Origin: Neisseriaceae bacterium
Lineage (GTDB): Bacteria > Pseudomonadota > Gammaproteobacteria > Burkholderiales > UBA11063
Direction: 5' to 3'
DNA length: 64,000 bases
NCBI GenBank assembly: GCA_947446595.1
Contig: CANFGS010000003.1
Coordinates: 1 to 64,000, forward strand
Shown piece by piece: positions 19,838-27,764 of this stretch. Every line of letters starts with the position of its first letter. Positions within the stretch are counted from its first letter, which is position 1. Under the pieces are notes generated by a model. That model saw nothing but the letters and a program-made list of their open reading frames with translations, was not told where the DNA came from and ran no database searches. The translations under genes and the position numbers were made by a program.

Positions 19838-20116
19838 ATGCGTAAATTCATTCTTCCTTTTTTATTAATCGGATTAGTAGTTGCTGAAGATAAAGAATTT
19901 GTTGTTACATGTCCAATGATTGCAATATGTAAGGCATCAGATGGAGCAAAACAAAATAAAGCATTTGTAAAAATAAACCAAGAAGCATACGATTGTTATC
20001 GCGATGTTGGGGAGACCGATTTAGCCGAAAGTGCGGCAATTGCTACGACAAAGTGTCTAGCAATTTATGGTTCAACCACTGCAACTACAATGACTAATAA
20101 TTCTAAATCAAAATAG
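19838..20116 (+). CDS. Small secreted or periplasmic protein with four cysteines, unknown
   Basis: A 92-residue protein with a typical signal peptide (MRKFILPFLLIGLVVAE, cleavage around residue 16-18) leaving a mature chain of about 75 residues containing four cysteines (about positions 25, 31, 53 and 70) and ending in a Thr/Asn/Ser/Lys-rich tail. Two disulfides in the periplasm are plausible. I do not recognise a family. It begins right after a palindromic repeat and ends two bases before the convergent comF stop. No strong ribosome site is visible. It could be a real small envelope protein; expression is unproven. Confidence 0.55.
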   Translation: MRKFILPFLLIGLVVAEDKEFVVTCPMIAICKASDGAKQNKAFVKINQEAYDCYRDVGETDLAESAAIATTKCLAIYGSTTATTMTNNSKSK

Positions 20117-20118
20117 TA

Positions 20119-20823
20119 TTATACCGCTCTCATTAAAGCACATATATCAACTTTGATAGCTCCTGCTTCTTTTAGAACTCTGGATACTTCATTGACTGTT
20201 GAAGTTGTAGTAACTACATCATCAACTACAAGTATTTTAAGTCCAATTACATTATCTTTTACTAAAAAGGCATCTATAATATTGGTTTTTCGACCTTCAA
20301 TATCGCTTAGAGCTTGAGATGGAGAGTTTTTTATCCGTACAACAACGTTGTTTTTAATAGGTACTTCATAAGGATAATCAAGCATCAGCGATATTTGATT
20401 AAATCCGCGTAATTTCATTTTATTTTTATGTAGTGGAACAGGGATTATTAAATCATAGTCTTTGCTATTTTTAAGCGTATCTGATAGTACATACGCTAAG
20501 GTATCTCTGTAGTATTTTTGCTTTTTGTATTTCAAAGCATACAGGACGTTTTTTAGTGGTATAGTATTGCTGTATTTGCAGTAAATATTATCGAAATACA
20601 CTACTTTACTAGCGCAATTTATGCATTTTTGATTCTCGTATTTAAATGGAGTTAGGCATTTTTCGCATTTTAGATCAGGTAGTGTATCAATCTCACTATA
20701 ACAGTGACTACAAATTAAATTGGTATTTGGTATGCCACAAAGCTTACAATAATGCCAAAGATGATTATTAACCCATAATTTTAATTGTGAGCTCTTATGC
20801 CTAATTTTATCCAACAAAAACAT
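20119..20823 (-). CDS. comF: ComF family phosphoribosyltransferase-like protein
   Basis: A 234-residue ComF homologue. The N-terminal half has four Cys pairs (CKLCG, CSHC, CEKC, CINC; residues about 26-75), a double zinc finger. The C-terminal half is a phosphoribosyltransferase fold with YDLIIPVPLHKNKMKLRGFNQ (split: DLIIPVPLHK and LRGFNQ) and the PRPP loop ILVVDDVVTTTST (about 197-209). ComF is needed for uptake or processing of transforming single-stranded DNA in competent bacteria. It is divergent from the bioC-like gene, with start regions overlapping by 27 bases, an arrangement seen in other Betaproteobacteria. Confidence 0.92.
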   Translation of the reverse strand: MFLLDKIRHKSSQLKLWVNNHLWHYCKLCGIPNTNLICSHCYSEIDTLPDLKCEKCLTPFKYENQKCINCASKVVYFDNIYCKYSNTIPLKNVLYALKYKKQKYYRDTLAYVLSDTLKNSKDYDLIIPVPLHKNKMKLRGFNQISLMLDYPYEVPIKNNVVVRIKNSPSQALSDIEGRKTNIIDAFLVKDNVIGLKILVVDDVVTTTSTVNEVSRVLKEAGAIKVDICALMRAV

Positions 20824-21630
20824 AATCTAAATGCTCCAAAAGTATCTAAACTTGATTTTATTTATCAAGAAATCGCCAAACGAATGTTTGATAGGTTAGA
20901 TTATATCAAAATTACGCCTGATACGATTTTAGATATTGGTAGTGGTTTGGGAATTGATGCTAAATTATTAAAATCAAAATTTACTAAAACATCAATTATA
21001 GAGCTTGATTTATCAATAAATATACTAAAACAGTATCAAACAAAACAAGGCATATTAAAAAAAATATTTGCAAATGAAATGAAGCATATATGTGCTGATG
21101 CAGTAGCATTACCTATAAGAAGCCAATCGGTAAATTTGGTTTGGTCTAATTTGTGCTTACCTTATATAGATGATATGGAAGCATATTTTAAAGAAATTAG
21201 AAGGGTTTTAACTCTTGGTGGGCTGTTTTTAGTAACTGGGTTTGGGGTGGATTCTCTGCAGCAGTTACGTGATGTTGGGCTTAATACTTATAACTTTCCA
21301 GATATGCATATTATAGGAGATATCCTAGTTAAGCTTGGGTTTAGTCATCCAGTGACTGATCTTGAGTATATTACTCTAGAATATGATAGCGTTGATCAAT
21401 TACTATCAGATATCCGTATTGTTGGATGTGGAGGGGCAGTTAAAAATCGTCGCTCAAGGTTAAGTAAAACCCAGTATAATGATTTGAGCAATCGCTTTAA
21501 TCAAATAACTAAAAATGGCAAGATTCCACTAACTTTAGAAGTGTTTTATGCTCATGGTTGGAAAGATAATGTGAGTTTAGATTTACCAGATAATAAAAAA
21601 ATTATACAGTTTCATCATAAAGGCAGCTAG
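20797..21630 (+). CDS. bioC: SAM-dependent methyltransferase, probably malonyl-ACP O-methyltransferase BioC
   Basis: A 277-residue class I methyltransferase. The SAM-binding motif LDIGSGLGIDAKLL is near residue 48, an acidic IIELDLS follows, and then NLVWSNLCLPYIDD, ALTLGGLF-like RVLTLGGLFLVTGFG and GFSHPVTDLEYITL, the pattern of BioC. BioC methylates malonyl-ACP to start pimelate synthesis for biotin. The context, divergent from comF, supports this, but no other biotin genes are in the window, so a different class I methyltransferase cannot be excluded. The tRNA-Lys gene follows on the same strand. Confidence 0.75.
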   Translation: MPNFIQQKHNLNAPKVSKLDFIYQEIAKRMFDRLDYIKITPDTILDIGSGLGIDAKLLKSKFTKTSIIELDLSINILKQYQTKQGILKKIFANEMKHICADAVALPIRSQSVNLVWSNLCLPYIDDMEAYFKEIRRVLTLGGLFLVTGFGVDSLQQLRDVGLNTYNFPDMHIIGDILVKLGFSHPVTDLEYITLEYDSVDQLLSDIRIVGCGGAVKNRRSRLSKTQYNDLSNRFNQITKNGKIPLTLEVFYAHGWKDNVSLDLPDNKKIIQFHHKGS

Positions 21631-21636
21631 GTAAGG

Positions 21637-21642
21637 TATAAT
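21637..21642 (+). promoter_or_regulatory. -10 element for tRNA-Lys
   Basis: A perfect TATAAT lies 14 bases upstream of the tRNA 5' end, in the short gap after the bioC-like gene. No good -35 box is seen at the matching distance, so this is tentative. Confidence 0.4.
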
Positions 21643-21656
21643 ACCGTTATGAGTTT

Positions 21657-21732
21657 GGGGTGTTAGCTCAGTTGGTAGAGCAGCTGACTCTTAATCAGTT
21701 TGTCGCCGGTTCGAACCCGGCACGCCCCACCA
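21657..21732 (+). tRNA. tRNA-Lys (anticodon CUU)
   Basis: A 76-base cloverleaf. The acceptor stem pairs GGGGTGT with ACGCCCC, including one G-T pair; the D arm is AGCTCAGTTGGTAGAGC; the anticodon arm is CTGA-CTCTTAA-TCAG with CTT at the anticodon; the T arm is CCGG-TTCGAAC-CCGG; and CCA is encoded. It reads AAG lysine codons. It lies between the bioC-like gene and mltB, with no integrase or duplicated 3' end nearby that would mark an attachment site. Confidence 0.97.
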
Positions 21733-21770
21733 ATGTATACTATATCTGAGAGAATAGGAATATTATTCAT

Positions 21771-22580
21771 ATGACCCAAATTCAATTTAAAGTTTTATTA
21801 TTTATAATTGGGTTTATTACATCAACATTTGCTTCAACTCGTCCTATTTTTACTGATGATCAAGAGGACGCATTTATAAAAGCCTACTCTTCAAAATACG
21901 ATATCCCAGAAAAGTTTATTAGAAGAACTCTAGAAAAAGCTGTATTTCAGCCTCGTACCTATGCTTTAGAGCAAAACCATCACGTTAATACTACACCGCT
22001 AGAGAATAGAAATTTTAAAAGAAGAGTTAGAATAAGCCCTCAAATGGTAAAGGCGGGGCAGAAGTTTATGTGTGAACATAAAGGCGCACTTGATTTAGCC
22101 AAAAAAAAATATGGTATTCCACCTAATTATATTGTTGGTATAATAGGAATTGAGACGCTATATGGTCGTTTTGTGGGTAATTATCGCGAGCTTGATACAT
22201 TGGCAACATTAGCTTTTAGTTCACCAGAAAGAACTACTTTTTTTCAGGATGAGTTAGCAGAATATTTGAAGATGTGTTACAAAAATGATATTGATCCAAC
22301 AAGTATTATTAGTTCAATTGATGGTGGTTTTGGGTTATCTCAGTTTATGCCAAGCTCATATAACAAATTTGCGATAAGTATGAGTGGTAATCCACCTAAT
22401 TTATTTTCTCCAGATGATGCAATTATGAGTGTTGCTAATTATCTTAAAGAGCATGACTGGAAATATTCACAAAAAAATCTCGAGGCGATTTATTCATATA
22501 ATCATAGTGTGTTGTACGTTCTTAAAGTGTATCAATTGGGTTCTAAAGTAGTAAAACAAAACTCCAAGTATGGATGTTAG
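21771..22580 (+). CDS. mltB: Lytic murein transglycosylase B
   Basis: A 269-residue MltB-family enzyme. After an N-terminal signal segment (VLLFIIGFITSTFAS, residues 8-22) come the family landmarks IPEKFIRRTL, KYGIPPNYIVGIIGIETLYG (catalytic Glu in GIETLYGR, about residue 128), RELDTLATLAF, SIDGGFGLSQFMPSSY and SVANYLKEHDW. It cleaves peptidoglycan with formation of 1,6-anhydromuramyl ends. There is no lipobox cysteine, so unlike E. coli MltB it is probably periplasmic and soluble. It is shorter than the E. coli protein (361 residues). GAGAGAATAGGAA precedes the ATG. It follows the tRNA and precedes a MAPEG gene by 15 bases. Confidence 0.92.
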   Translation: MTQIQFKVLLFIIGFITSTFASTRPIFTDDQEDAFIKAYSSKYDIPEKFIRRTLEKAVFQPRTYALEQNHHVNTTPLENRNFKRRVRISPQMVKAGQKFMCEHKGALDLAKKKYGIPPNYIVGIIGIETLYGRFVGNYRELDTLATLAFSSPERTTFFQDELAEYLKMCYKNDIDPTSIISSIDGGFGLSQFMPSSYNKFAISMSGNPPNLFSPDDAIMSVANYLKEHDWKYSQKNLEAIYSYNHSVLYVLKVYQLGSKVVKQNSKYGC

Positions 22581-22595
22581 TCTGAGGAGACAAAA

Positions 22596-22961
22596 ATGAC
22601 AATTACAAGTATTCTTATAATGTGTTTCTTACCATATGTTTTAGCTGGATTAGCTAAATTTGGCGGCAAAGGTGGGTTTAACAATCATGTGCCGCGAGTT
22701 GCATTAGCCAAACTAACTGGATGGCGGCAAAGGGCTAATTTTGCACAAGCTAATCAGTTTGAAGCATTACCCTTATTTATAGCTGGAGTTGTCTTTGCAA
22801 CACTTCATAATGCTCCTGTTGGGTTACTTAATATCATATTAGCATTAATTGTAATTATTCGGATAGTTTATAGTTTTTTATATATTACGGATAAAGCAAG
22901 TTTACGTAGCTTAGTGTGGTTAAGTGGTATTATTTTAAGTATTTCTTTATTCTTTATATAG
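22596..22961 (+). CDS. MAPEG-family membrane protein
   Basis: A 121-residue protein with four membrane helices in the MAPEG pattern: a first helix ending in GLAKFGG, then GWRQRANFAQANQFEALPLF, the family signature (the N-x-x-E-x-x-P element lies in ANQFEALPLF), and two C-terminal helices (IVIIRIVYSFLYI and LVWLSGIILSISLFF). Eukaryotic members act on eicosanoids and glutathione; bacterial ones are mostly uncharacterised. A strong GAGGAG lies nine bases before the ATG. It follows mltB closely and is probably co-transcribed. An A/T-rich hairpin (AAAGT-ATCAT-ACTTT, 22981-22995, then T) may terminate the transcript. Confidence 0.85.
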   Translation: MTITSILIMCFLPYVLAGLAKFGGKGGFNNHVPRVALAKLTGWRQRANFAQANQFEALPLFIAGVVFATLHNAPVGLLNIILALIVIIRIVYSFLYITDKASLRSLVWLSGIILSISLFFI

Positions 22962-23005
22962 TCTAGGCATATCCGAGATAAAAGTATCATACTTTTACTA
23001 TCTTA

Positions 23006-23044
23006 GGGCAAGAGCACGGATCCTAGCCTGCTGCTTTGATGATG
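23006..23044 (-). repeat. Intergenic palindromic repeat, unit 4 (reverse orientation)
   Basis: Read on the minus strand this runs from CATCATCAAAGCAGCAGGCT to GGATCCGTGCTCTTGCCC. That is the same element as the unit at 19782 (GTCATCGAAGCAGGAGGCT, GGATCCATG, CTCTTGCCC) with a few changes. It lies after the MAPEG gene. Confidence 0.6.
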
Positions 23045-23094
23045 GATATAAATTATGAGATGGTCGGGACTGATGTGCGGTTTCGACTTTTCGC

Positions 23095-23145
23095 GTCACC
23101 CCAAACATAAATATTTTGCTGTTCACACCGAGTTTGGGGTCCATG
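23095..23145 (+). repeat. Intergenic hairpin repeat, unit 5 (long-loop form), possible terminator
   Basis: It begins GTCACCCCAAAC and ends GTTTGGGGTCCATG, so it shares the family ends. A perfect 9-bp stem, ACCCCAAAC (23098-23106) with GTTTGGGGT (23132-23140), encloses a 25-base loop. It lies nine bases beyond the stop codon of the minus-strand gene at 23154 and could end that transcript from either side. Confidence 0.55.
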
Positions 23146-23153
23146 CACTAATG

Positions 23154-24149
23154 TTACTTCTTCGGTATTGCTACTAAAGTAAGTCTACTACTAAGGGTTA
23201 GCGTGCTATTATCTTTATTAGCTAATAAATAGATAGAATTATTATCTATCCCCATAAAAAGCCTACTATAGCGAAGTGGATTAGTATTCTCAGTATAAAT
23301 CACATTACATTTACCACTATTGACCATGCATTTGGATATAGCGAAACTCCCAGGTTTATTGTCTCTGATATTATTAATAGAATTCATAACGTATAAATTA
23401 GCATCTTTGTCAAGCACAAATGCTGAGGCGTTATAAACATCAAGCTTCTTAGTTTTATATGAGTTATCTAAAATATCTACTGTAATTAATGTATTGTAAT
23501 TAACTAAAAAATATAATTTATTATTTATTATTTGGAAATTTGATATTGTTTTAGCAGTAGGCTTCACTTTGATTTTATTTTGCTTACACAAATGCTTCAA
23601 ATCACAAGTAATCCAAGAAAGCTGCTGTTTATATGTATCATTACTAATACCTAAATAGTTAGTTGGAGTGCCATTACTTTCAAATTCGGTTGCAGCAAAG
23701 AGTTTTATACTTGAACCCATAGTGCCGATGTCTATTTTACTCTCAATTTCAGTAGAGCTTAACTGACTTTGATATTTAATATCGTTATCCTCAATAACCA
23801 AGCTATTAGGGTGAAAACAGCTTATTGTTCCATTGAGATTGTAATTGCAAATACTAGGGAAACTACTTTTATTTATAGGGAAAGAATTGGTTAACCCAGA
23901 TTCTATTTGAAGCTTACCAGAGGTTGATATTACTGTCTGACCAGTAAAATTAGCCATTCCACCCTTTATAGAAAAAATAGATAATTCCATAGAGTTATTT
24001 TTGGGGTTTATAAGTGTAGTCATAGTTTTATAAGCTGTAAGATCCATGTTTTTGGGTAAATTAAAACTACTAGTTATAGGTAAAGATTCATTTGGGTTAG
24101 CGATTGCGAGATTTATTAATGAGCATAGAATTAAAATTAATTTTTTCAT
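23154..24149 (-). CDS. Secreted or periplasmic protein of unknown function
   Basis: A 331-residue protein with a clear signal peptide (KKLILILCSLINLAIA, cleavage near residue 18). The mature part is Asn/Ser/Thr-rich and strand-rich with recurring short hydrophobic segments (NKLYFLVNYNTLITVDI, ANLYVMNSINNI, NSIYLLANKDNSTLTL). That spacing resembles beta-propeller blades, but this is an impression, not a recognised family. Several cysteines (SICNYNLNGTISCF, CDLKHLCKQ, CMVNSGKC) could form disulfides outside the cytoplasm. It is a single-gene unit, divergent from queH and flanked by palindromic repeats on its 3' side. Confidence 0.6.
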   Translation of the reverse strand: MKKLILILCSLINLAIANPNESLPITSSFNLPKNMDLTAYKTMTTLINPKNNSMELSIFSIKGGMANFTGQTVISTSGKLQIESGLTNSFPINKSSFPSICNYNLNGTISCFHPNSLVIEDNDIKYQSQLSSTEIESKIDIGTMGSSIKLFAATEFESNGTPTNYLGISNDTYKQQLSWITCDLKHLCKQNKIKVKPTAKTISNFQIINNKLYFLVNYNTLITVDILDNSYKTKKLDVYNASAFVLDKDANLYVMNSINNIRDNKPGSFAISKCMVNSGKCNVIYTENTNPLRYSRLFMGIDNNSIYLLANKDNSTLTLSSRLTLVAIPKK

Positions 24150-24278
24150 GTATATAGTACCTTAGTTTAAATATAGCTTTTATTATACTACTGCTTAGGC
24201 AAAAAATGCAAAAAAACTATTTTCTAAAACAAAATTGTGATACAGTTACGATAGTATAAAATTAATGAAAGTATACTT

Positions 24279-24938
24279 ATGACATTCACTCGGACTAAAC
24301 TGACATTGCCAGATAATCAGAATAAATTATTATTACATTCTTGTTGTGCTCCATGTTCTGGGGAAGTTATGGAAGCTCTTATCTTCTCAGAAATTGATTT
24401 TTCAATTTTCTTTTATAATCCAAATATTCATCCACTAAAAGAATATGAATTACGTAAAGAAGAAAATATTCGTTTTGCACAGAAACATAATATTCCCTTC
24501 ATTGATGCAGATTATGATAAAGATAACTGGTTTGAGAGAGCTAAAGGGATGGAAGACGAACCAGAGCGAGGTATACGTTGTAGCATGTGTTTTGATATGC
24601 GATTTGAGCGTTCAGCCCTATATGCATTTGAACATGGGTTTAATGTGTTTTCTAGTTCCTTAGGTATCTCGCGCTGGAAGGATATGAATCAGATTAATGA
24701 TTCTGGAATAAGAGCGGCTTCTAAATATCCAGATCTTACTTATTGGACGTATAATTGGCGTAAGGATAATGGATCTAAACGGATGATAGAAATATCCAAA
24801 AAAGAAGAATTCTATCAACAAGAATATTGTGGTTGTGCCTATTCACTAAGAGATACAAATAAATGGCGTAAATCTCAAGATAGATCTGTTATTAAACTTG
24901 GAGTTAAATATTATAAATTAGAAGATGAGGTAATTTAA
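24279..24938 (+). CDS. queH: Epoxyqueuosine reductase QueH
   Basis: A 219-residue QueH (old DUF208) protein. Conserved cysteines are in [14 protein letters not shown] (about residues 18-31), RCSMCFDMR (about 107-115) and [12 protein letters not shown] (about 184-195); these bind the 4Fe-4S cluster and a second metal site. QueH carries out the last step of queuosine synthesis in tRNA, reducing epoxyqueuosine, and replaces the unrelated QueG in many bacteria. The ATG of the patatin gene follows its stop by one base, so the pair is probably co-transcribed. No other queuosine genes are in the window. Confidence 0.93.
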   Translation: MTFTRTKLTLPDNQNKLLLHSCCAPCSGEVMEALIFSEIDFSIFFYNPNIHPLKEYELRKEENIRFAQKHNIPFIDADYDKDNWFERAKGMEDEPERGIRCSMCFDMRFERSALYAFEHGFNVFSSSLGISRWKDMNQINDSGIRAASKYPDLTYWTYNWRKDNGSKRMIEISKKEEFYQQEYCGCAYSLRDTNKWRKSQDRSVIKLGVKYYKLEDEVI

Positions 24939-24939
24939 A

Positions 24940-26115
24940 ATGGTAACCCAGACTAAAAAAATTACAGCTACAAAAAAAGTTCCTAAAGTAAAAAAATTAA
25001 AACGTAAAATTTGTTATGTATTTCAAGGCGGTGGTGCTCTTGGTGTTTATCAAACTGGAGCGTATCAAGCATTCCATGAACAAGGATACAAGCCTGATAT
25101 GATAGTTGGAATCTCAATTGGTGGGATTAACGCTGCAATTATTGCGGGCAACAAACCAGAGAATAGAACTGCGAAATTAAATCAATTTTGGGATAGAATT
25201 ACGCTAGACAGCCCGACAAATAATTTGTATGACATAGGTCTTGAGAAATTATCTAACTGGTTTGGTGCCAATAATTCTTTGGTAGGAAATCCAGCTTTTT
25301 ATAAACCTAGATTATTTACTCCAAGCATGTTTGGAACAGCTAAACCTGAAGAGTTAAGCTATTATGATACATCTCCATTGCGAGAGACTCTGAAAGATCT
25401 AATTGATTTTAAATATCTAAATGAAAAACATGTACGTCTATGTTTAGGGTCGGTTGAGTTAAGTTCTGGAGAGTTTGTGTTTTTTGATAGTTTGAAACAA
25501 GAAATAACCATGGATCATGTTCTTGCAACTGGTGCCCTGCCACCAGGGTTTCCACCAGTTAAAATAGGTGATAAATACTATGTTGATGGTGGCGTCTTTT
25601 CCAATACTCCAATTTTTAAAGTTTTGGATGAGTTTGCGGAAAATCCAGATGATATGGAAAATGTGCTATGCTTTATTGTGGATTTATTTTCGGCAAGTGG
25701 GCCATATCCACATACAATGGATGGAATGCTCGAACGAGTAAAAGATATTCAGTACTCCTCACATTCAAAGCGTCCTACTACTATGTTTGCAACGACTCAA
25801 AATTTATCCCATGCCATTAATTACTTAAGTAGTTTATTGACTGAGGAGCAGTTGCAACGTCCCGAGGTTCAAGATATTATAAAGCTTGGATTTGCGCATA
25901 GAGTTGATGTGGTAAGGCTAATTTATCATTCGCCAACTGGGACAGAGCTTCAAAGTAAAGATTATAATTTTAGTAAAAAGTCGGCTCAAATGCATTATGA
26001 TATGGGATACCAAACCGCCAAAAAATTAGTTGAAAATCGCCAAAGTGAATGGGAAAGTGATGGCCATACAGGTCTTACCGTATACACCCAAGACAACGCC
26101 GTTGTCAAATTTTAA
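24940..26115 (+). CDS. Patatin-like phospholipase family protein
   Basis: A 391-residue patatin-fold hydrolase. A Lys-rich N-terminus (residues 1-25) leads to CYVFQGGGALGVYQTGAY (oxyanion loop GGGALG), MIVGISIGGINAAI with the nucleophile serine in GISIG (about residue 58), and the catalytic Asp in YVDGGVFSNTP (about 215). Bacterial patatins hydrolyse acyl chains from phospholipids; some are secreted effectors, others act in lipid turnover. No signal peptide is seen, so this one is probably cytoplasmic or peripheral. GAGG lies before the ATG. It is linked to queH by a one-base gap with no obvious functional connection. Confidence 0.9.
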   Translation: MVTQTKKITATKKVPKVKKLKRKICYVFQGGGALGVYQTGAYQAFHEQGYKPDMIVGISIGGINAAIIAGNKPENRTAKLNQFWDRITLDSPTNNLYDIGLEKLSNWFGANNSLVGNPAFYKPRLFTPSMFGTAKPEELSYYDTSPLRETLKDLIDFKYLNEKHVRLCLGSVELSSGEFVFFDSLKQEITMDHVLATGALPPGFPPVKIGDKYYVDGGVFSNTPIFKVLDEFAENPDDMENVLCFIVDLFSASGPYPHTMDGMLERVKDIQYSSHSKRPTTMFATTQNLSHAINYLSSLLTEEQLQRPEVQDIIKLGFAHRVDVVRLIYHSPTGTELQSKDYNFSKKSAQMHYDMGYQTAKKLVENRQSEWESDGHTGLTVYTQDNAVVKF

Positions 26116-26162
26116 GTTTTATGATATAATATATTCAAAGTGAGTGTTAAGGAGTATTGGAA

Positions 26163-26384
26163 ATGCGGTTACAAATAATGGTCGATGAGTTATTAGGTAC
26201 CGAGTTAAAGAATCAGGCTAATGATATGGGGTTCAGTGTAAGCTCGTATGCAAGATTTTTGTTAAAAAAAGCAATGACAAAACCAAATAAAATTGATAAG
26301 GCTATTGCAGAAATTGAAGAAGGAAAATATGAGACATTTACGCTTGAAGGTTTCAAAAAGCAAATTGCAGAATTAAGAAAATAA
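26163..26384 (+). CDS. RelB/DinJ-type antitoxin
   Basis: A 73-residue protein with a ribbon-helix-helix start (MRLQIMVDELLGTELKNQAN), FSVSSYARFLLKKAM as the second helix, and a Lys/Glu-rich C-terminal tail (EGFKKQIAEL) of the kind that wraps around a toxin. AAGGAG lies about eight bases before the ATG at 26163; an in-frame TTG at 26157 is too close to it to be the start. It is the first gene of a toxin-antitoxin pair, with its stop overlapping the toxin ATG by one base (TAATG). The toxin frame is interrupted, so the antitoxin may now be an orphan that still regulates its own promoter. Confidence 0.85.
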   Translation: MRLQIMVDELLGTELKNQANDMGFSVSSYARFLLKKAMTKPNKIDKAIAEIEEGKYETFTLEGFKKQIAELRK

Positions 26385-26668
26385 TGAGACTAAAGCTTGT
26401 TGTAGCTAATTAATTCAAGAAAGATTTAAAGAAGTATAGGCATAAAAAAGTCGTCTTAGATGAACTAGAGCTTATAGTTGAGTTGCTGATTAATCAAAAG
26501 GTTCTTCCACCAAAGTACAAAAATCATTTTTTATTAGGTAAATTTAGAAATCATACACATGTGCAAGAGCTTCATTTAAAACCTGACGACTTATTGGTAT
26601 ATTTTGAAGTAAAAAATGAAAGCATTAATTTACTAGCTATAGGAAGCCATTCGGATTTATTTAGCTAA
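26384..26668 (+). pseudogene. YafQ/RelE-family toxin broken by a nonsense codon
   Basis: Reading from the ATG at 26384 gives MRLKLVVAN, a TAA at 26411-26413 (codon 10), then an open frame to 26668: FKKDLKKYRHKK, VLPPKYKNHFLLGK, VQELHLKPDDLLVYF and a terminal GSHSDLF. Those are the YafQ landmarks, including the His and Asp of the HxKPD segment and the terminal GSHSxLF. Length (94 codons) and overlap with the antitoxin are normal, so a single base change seems to have silenced an mRNA interferase. No good start codon lies between the stop and codon 33, so reinitiation would lack the N-terminus. The rest looks undamaged, so the mutation may be recent. Confidence 0.85.
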
Positions 26669-26680
26669 TTTTTATATTAT

Positions 26681-27700
26681 TTACTTAGGTGCTATTAAAC
26701 TTATGATTTTCTGATAGTTTGGGTTTTTATAAAACTCATACTCACTGGCTACTGTATATAATAATTTAATATCGTGTAAATCTGTCAGTGAAATTGCCTT
26801 CTCTTCTATCTCATCTGGTGCGCTATATTTATCTGTCGGATGATTATTAGCGGATAAGGTTTTATCAACAGATAAGAATGCAGCCATAAATGCATGCCAA
26901 TAGTGAGTGATTGCAAGCTTTTGTGGTGCGAAATCAAATACTACTCTAAAAGCATGTAGTGAAGTTACACAGTGAAGTAGGGTAAAATCTTGATAGTCAA
27001 TATATACTTCTGATATTGAATTTGCCAAAGTTGTAAGATCATCAGGAGTGTTTTCTATATTGTTTGACAATGCTTTATAAGCACTATTGGTATTCGCTAT
27101 ATGCTTAATCCGTGTTAAAATTCCCGAGGTTTTACTTGAGTGATTTTTTTCAGAAATCAGTTGATTTAATAAGCTTGATAATTTTTTATTTTGATCACCG
27201 TAAATTGGTAACTCAAGATAGCTATCAGCAAAATAAGCTAAAGCTATAACAACTTCATCCTCAGCCAAGGTTGCAAGATGTTGGTTATCTTGTGAATTTG
27301 CATAATTCCATAATTCAAGTGAATATGCTAGACGAATTAGTGGATGAAAGAGACCACCTGCAATCCCCTTTATTAGTTGGGGTAAATAATTATGTAAAAC
27401 CTCTTCGATTCCAAGGATGCTTTTTTTGGCACGAAAAAACTTATAGTATGACCAGAAATATTGATTAGTTCCTAAGTTTTTATTCCAGTTAATACTGGTT
27501 ATTTCAAAATCAGAGTGGACAAGATGTTCAAGATGTGGGGTATACTTATCATATGTATCTTGAAGTTTTTTTTCATCAGCATTTAGGAAATATAAAGCAA
27601 TTAAATCCATTGATAAGTGATTGGAGAAGCCGTTTTTATTAGTTACATGATATTTATGATTGTTTTTTAGTAACTCGATTAGTTTTTCTAGTCTTTGCAT
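26681..27700 (-). CDS. Questin oxidase-like (DUF4243) protein
   Basis: A 339-residue protein resembling the questin oxidase family: NHLSMDLIALYFLNADEKKL near residues 25-45, KGIAGGLFHPLIRLAYSLEL about 130-150, and LLHCVTSLHAFRVV about 240-255. The family includes fungal Baeyer-Villiger-type enzymes opening anthraquinone rings and many uncharacterised bacterial proteins; it has no obvious flavin motif. The ATG at 27700 is preferred over the one at 27733 because GGAG lies eight bases upstream and the family begins near here. It is a single gene on the minus strand after the metG operon. Function in this organism is unknown. Confidence 0.7.
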   Translation of the reverse strand: MQRLEKLIELLKNNHKYHVTNKNGFSNHLSMDLIALYFLNADEKKLQDTYDKYTPHLEHLVHSDFEITSINWNKNLGTNQYFWSYYKFFRAKKSILGIEEVLHNYLPQLIKGIAGGLFHPLIRLAYSLELWNYANSQDNQHLATLAEDEVVIALAYFADSYLELPIYGDQNKKLSSLLNQLISEKNHSSKTSGILTRIKHIANTNSAYKALSNNIENTPDDLTTLANSISEVYIDYQDFTLLHCVTSLHAFRVVFDFAPQKLAITHYWHAFMAAFLSVDKTLSANNHPTDKYSAPDEIEEKAISLTDLHDIKLLYTVASEYEFYKNPNYQKIISLIAPK

Positions 27701-27764
27701 GATATTTACTCCGCTAAAACAAAGTAGGTACATTTAATTAACTGAAATTTACGATAGTATACAC

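Noticed and set aside
21657-21732. Integration site at the tRNA-Lys 3' end
   Set aside because: No integrase gene and no second copy of the tRNA 3' end was found in the window.
23154-24149. Beta-propeller (NHL or Kelch) assignment
   Set aside because: Repeated short hydrophobic segments are suggestive but no propeller signature could be placed; left as unknown.
26483-26668. Separate 61-residue gene from a TTG start
   Set aside because: It is the C-terminal part of the nonsense-broken YafQ-type toxin and would lack the N-terminal strand and helix.
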